A DNA stretch of 64,000 nt from Oscillospiraceae bacterium. GTDB taxonomy: Bacteria > Bacillota > Clostridia > Oscillospirales > Ruminococcaceae. The stretch spans positions 1-64,000 of the forward strand of contig JAFVOU010000015.1 of NCBI GenBank assembly GCA_017505635.1, given 5' to 3'. The notes under the pieces were generated by a model. That model made no database searches and was not told the DNA's origin. It was given only the letters and a program-made list of their open reading frames with translations. The translations under genes and the position numbers were made by a program. Positions 62,909-64,000 of this stretch are shown here, piece after piece (position 1 is the first letter of the stretch; every line of letters begins with the position of its first letter).

Positions 62909-63439
62909 TTATGATTGGTTTACATATGGACTATTCTGGATATAATACTCAACTATTTCAGCGTCAGCCAGTACAGCATCAAGTTTATCACGCCAGTTGC
63001 CGTAAGGTTTACAGAAGAACATTGTATAATCATCGATATTCATATAATCTCCGTGAGAGCTAAAAGTGTATTTTTCACCACTGTCGGAGACAACAGTGAT
63101 TCTGTACCAGACAAAATCCTCAACATGTTTTGTACTTACGGAAGTTCTTAAAAGACGGCGGATTTTTAAAGAAGAAATAACATCTTTAAACTCAACTGCT
63201 TTGTCTCCTGTAAGCTGATAAGTGGTAAACTCATCACCAACGTGCAAACGTTTATAATCGGTGTTGTCAATCAGAGTAACTTCTTTTTCAACAGTTATGG
63301 TATAGTTTTCGTTTATACTGCTGATAAAATCCACATCACTGCCTTTAAAGTGGAGTTTATATACAAGGAAAACAACGGCAATAAGAATAATTGCAAGGCA
63401 AATTCTTGTAAAAAGCTTTGTATTGTCCTTAACTTTCAT
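62909..63439 (-). CDS. unknown membrane-anchored extracytoplasmic protein
   Basis: A 176-residue protein with a single N-terminal hydrophobic segment (about 10-29) and a 145-residue domain expected outside the membrane. The domain includes RLHVGDEFTTYQL, VWYRITVVSDSGEKYTF and SSHGDYMNIDDYTM, a beta-rich pattern seen in other unnamed Clostridia proteins. I do not recognise a family. AAGGAGGA precedes the ATG. It follows gpsA by 32 nt on the same strand and may be cotranscribed. Confidence 0.65.
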   Translation of the reverse strand: MKVKDNTKLFTRICLAIILIAVVFLVYKLHFKGSDVDFISSINENYTITVEKEVTLIDNTDYKRLHVGDEFTTYQLTGDKAVEFKDVISSLKIRRLLRTSVSTKHVEDFVWYRITVVSDSGEKYTFSSHGDYMNIDDYTMFFCKPYGNWRDKLDAVLADAEIVEYYIQNSPYVNQS

Positions 63440-63471
63440 ATAAATCCTCCTTCAAAGCAGATATATAATTA

Positions 63472-64000
63472 TTAGTAATCTTTTGAAAACTCTGTTTTTA
63501 CATCTCTTGCAAACAGTGCATTCATAGCTTCTTTATAGTCTACTCCGTTATAAATTACATCATAAACAAGCTTTGCAATAGGCATTTCAACATTGTATTC
63601 CTTACTCAGCTTCATCAAAGCTTTAACAGTTGCAGCGCCTTCTGCAAGTTTGGAGTATGGTTCCTGTTTGATAAAGCTTTCGCCGAATTTTCTGTTCTGG
63701 CTGTGGAGAGAGAACAAAGTTGCTTCGTAGTCACCAAGGTGGCACAGGCCATAAGCAGAAAGTTCGTTGCCGCCCATTGCGTGGATAAGTCTTGCAACTT
63801 CTCTTGCACCACGTGCCATAAGTGCACCTTTAAGGCTGGAAAGACCAGCGCCGTCAAGCATACCGGCAGCAATACCTACAACGTTTTTTGCAGCTGCACC
63901 AATTTCTGTGCCGATAATGTCATCGCCAAGATAAAGGCGGATAAGGTCACTGGAGAATTTGTTTACAACATCATCGATAACAGCCTTGTCTTCGCTGTCA
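63472..64000 (-). CDS. gpsA: glycerol-3-phosphate dehydrogenase, 3' part
   Basis: NAD(P)+-dependent enzyme making glycerol 3-phosphate for phospholipids. Only the C-terminal 175 residues lie in the window; the gene runs past base 64000. Visible motifs are the catalytic lysine segment AAAKNVVGIAAGMLDG and LGDYEATLFS...NRKFG, a divergent form of the usual GLGDL...RNRRFG. The first complete codon is at 63999-63997. Confidence 0.85.
   Translation of the reverse strand, partial: DSEDKAVIDDVVNKFSSDLIRLYLGDDIIGTEIGAAAKNVVGIAAGMLDGAGLSSLKGALMARGAREVARLIHAMGGNELSAYGLCHLGDYEATLFSLHSQNRKFGESFIKQEPYSKLAEGAATVKALMKLSKEYNVEMPIAKLVYDVIYNGVDYKEAMNALFARDVKTEFSKDY

Noticed and set aside
1..64000. CRISPR array, tRNA or rRNA genes, prophage or insertion sequence
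   Set aside because: No regularly spaced repeats, no cloverleaf or rRNA-like sequence, and no transposase, integrase or phage genes were found in reading the window.

Overview
The window reads as one chromosomal stretch of an anaerobic, spore-forming Firmicute (class Clostridia). The lineage is inferred from gene content: RNase J, the c-di-AMP phosphodiesterase GdpP, BofA next to a YaaL-like protein, CotF-like coat proteins, a SpoIID-family protein, an oxygen-sensitive class III ribonucleotide reductase, a BmrC/BmrD-like ABC exporter pair and a complete gene set for the first steps of glutamate fermentation through methylaspartate. The sequence is moderately AT-rich. Most start codons have strong AGGAGG-type ribosome binding sites. 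I see no rRNA, tRNA, CRISPR array, transposase, integrase or phage gene, so this looks like ordinary core chromosome with small accessory patches.

Layout. 1-7.3 kb (+): a YmfF/YmfH peptidase-like pair, lgt, folD, then rplU-rpmA behind an L21-type leader, and obg with mini-RNase III. 7.3-16.4 kb is mixed and mostly minus strand: a small membrane protein, ogt, a lipoprotein, a dicarboxylate/amino-acid symporter (+), a uridine-kinase-like protein, two small CotF-like genes (+), mgtE behind an attenuator-type leader, and a HAD phosphatase/mnmA/rnhA group. 16.5-34.6 kb (+) is a housekeeping run: rnjA, gdpP, rplI, dnaB, tilS, hpt, ftsH, a topoisomerase IV/gyrase-like pair, secG, rnr, yaaL-like, bofA and a flavin-reductase-like gene. 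34.7-44.1 kb (+): nrdD, a MarR regulator with a two-subunit ABC exporter, nrdG, dut and a B12-binding-domain radical SAM protein. 44.1-51.2 kb is mostly minus strand: a PAP2 protein, an XRE regulator, the pgk-tpiA-gpmI glycolytic operon, a cell-wall peptidase-like gene (+), a ferredoxin and a GT8 glycosyltransferase. 51.4-54.8 kb: an AraC regulator, a SpoIID-family protein and an unknown membrane protein. 55.1-61.2 kb (+) is the glutamate-fermentation operon. 61.4-64 kb: a TudS-related protein, rlmA, an unknown membrane-anchored protein and the 3' part of gpsA.

The most coherent metabolic unit is at 55.1-61.2 kb. Glutamate mutase (GlmS + GlmE, with its reactivase GlmL) makes 3-methylaspartate, methylaspartate ammonia-lyase (Mal) removes ammonia to give mesaconate, and a two-subunit class I hydratase lies first in the operon, where it most likely acts as mesaconase making citramalate. 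The citramalate lyase needed next is not in the window. The symporter at 9.7 kb is a possible glutamate importer. The pgk-tpiA-gpmI operon feeds the same pyruvate pool.

The observations I would follow first are the mgtE leader RNA (14176-13999), which has a clean terminator/antiterminator design but no riboswitch class I can recognise; ribosomal protein L27 lacking the usual Firmicute N-terminal extension together with absence of the prp protease gene; and the hydratase placed in the glutamate operon. Others are an asymmetric ABC exporter inserted between nrdD and nrdG, a dispersed palindromic repeat, and several conserved-looking proteins of unknown function.
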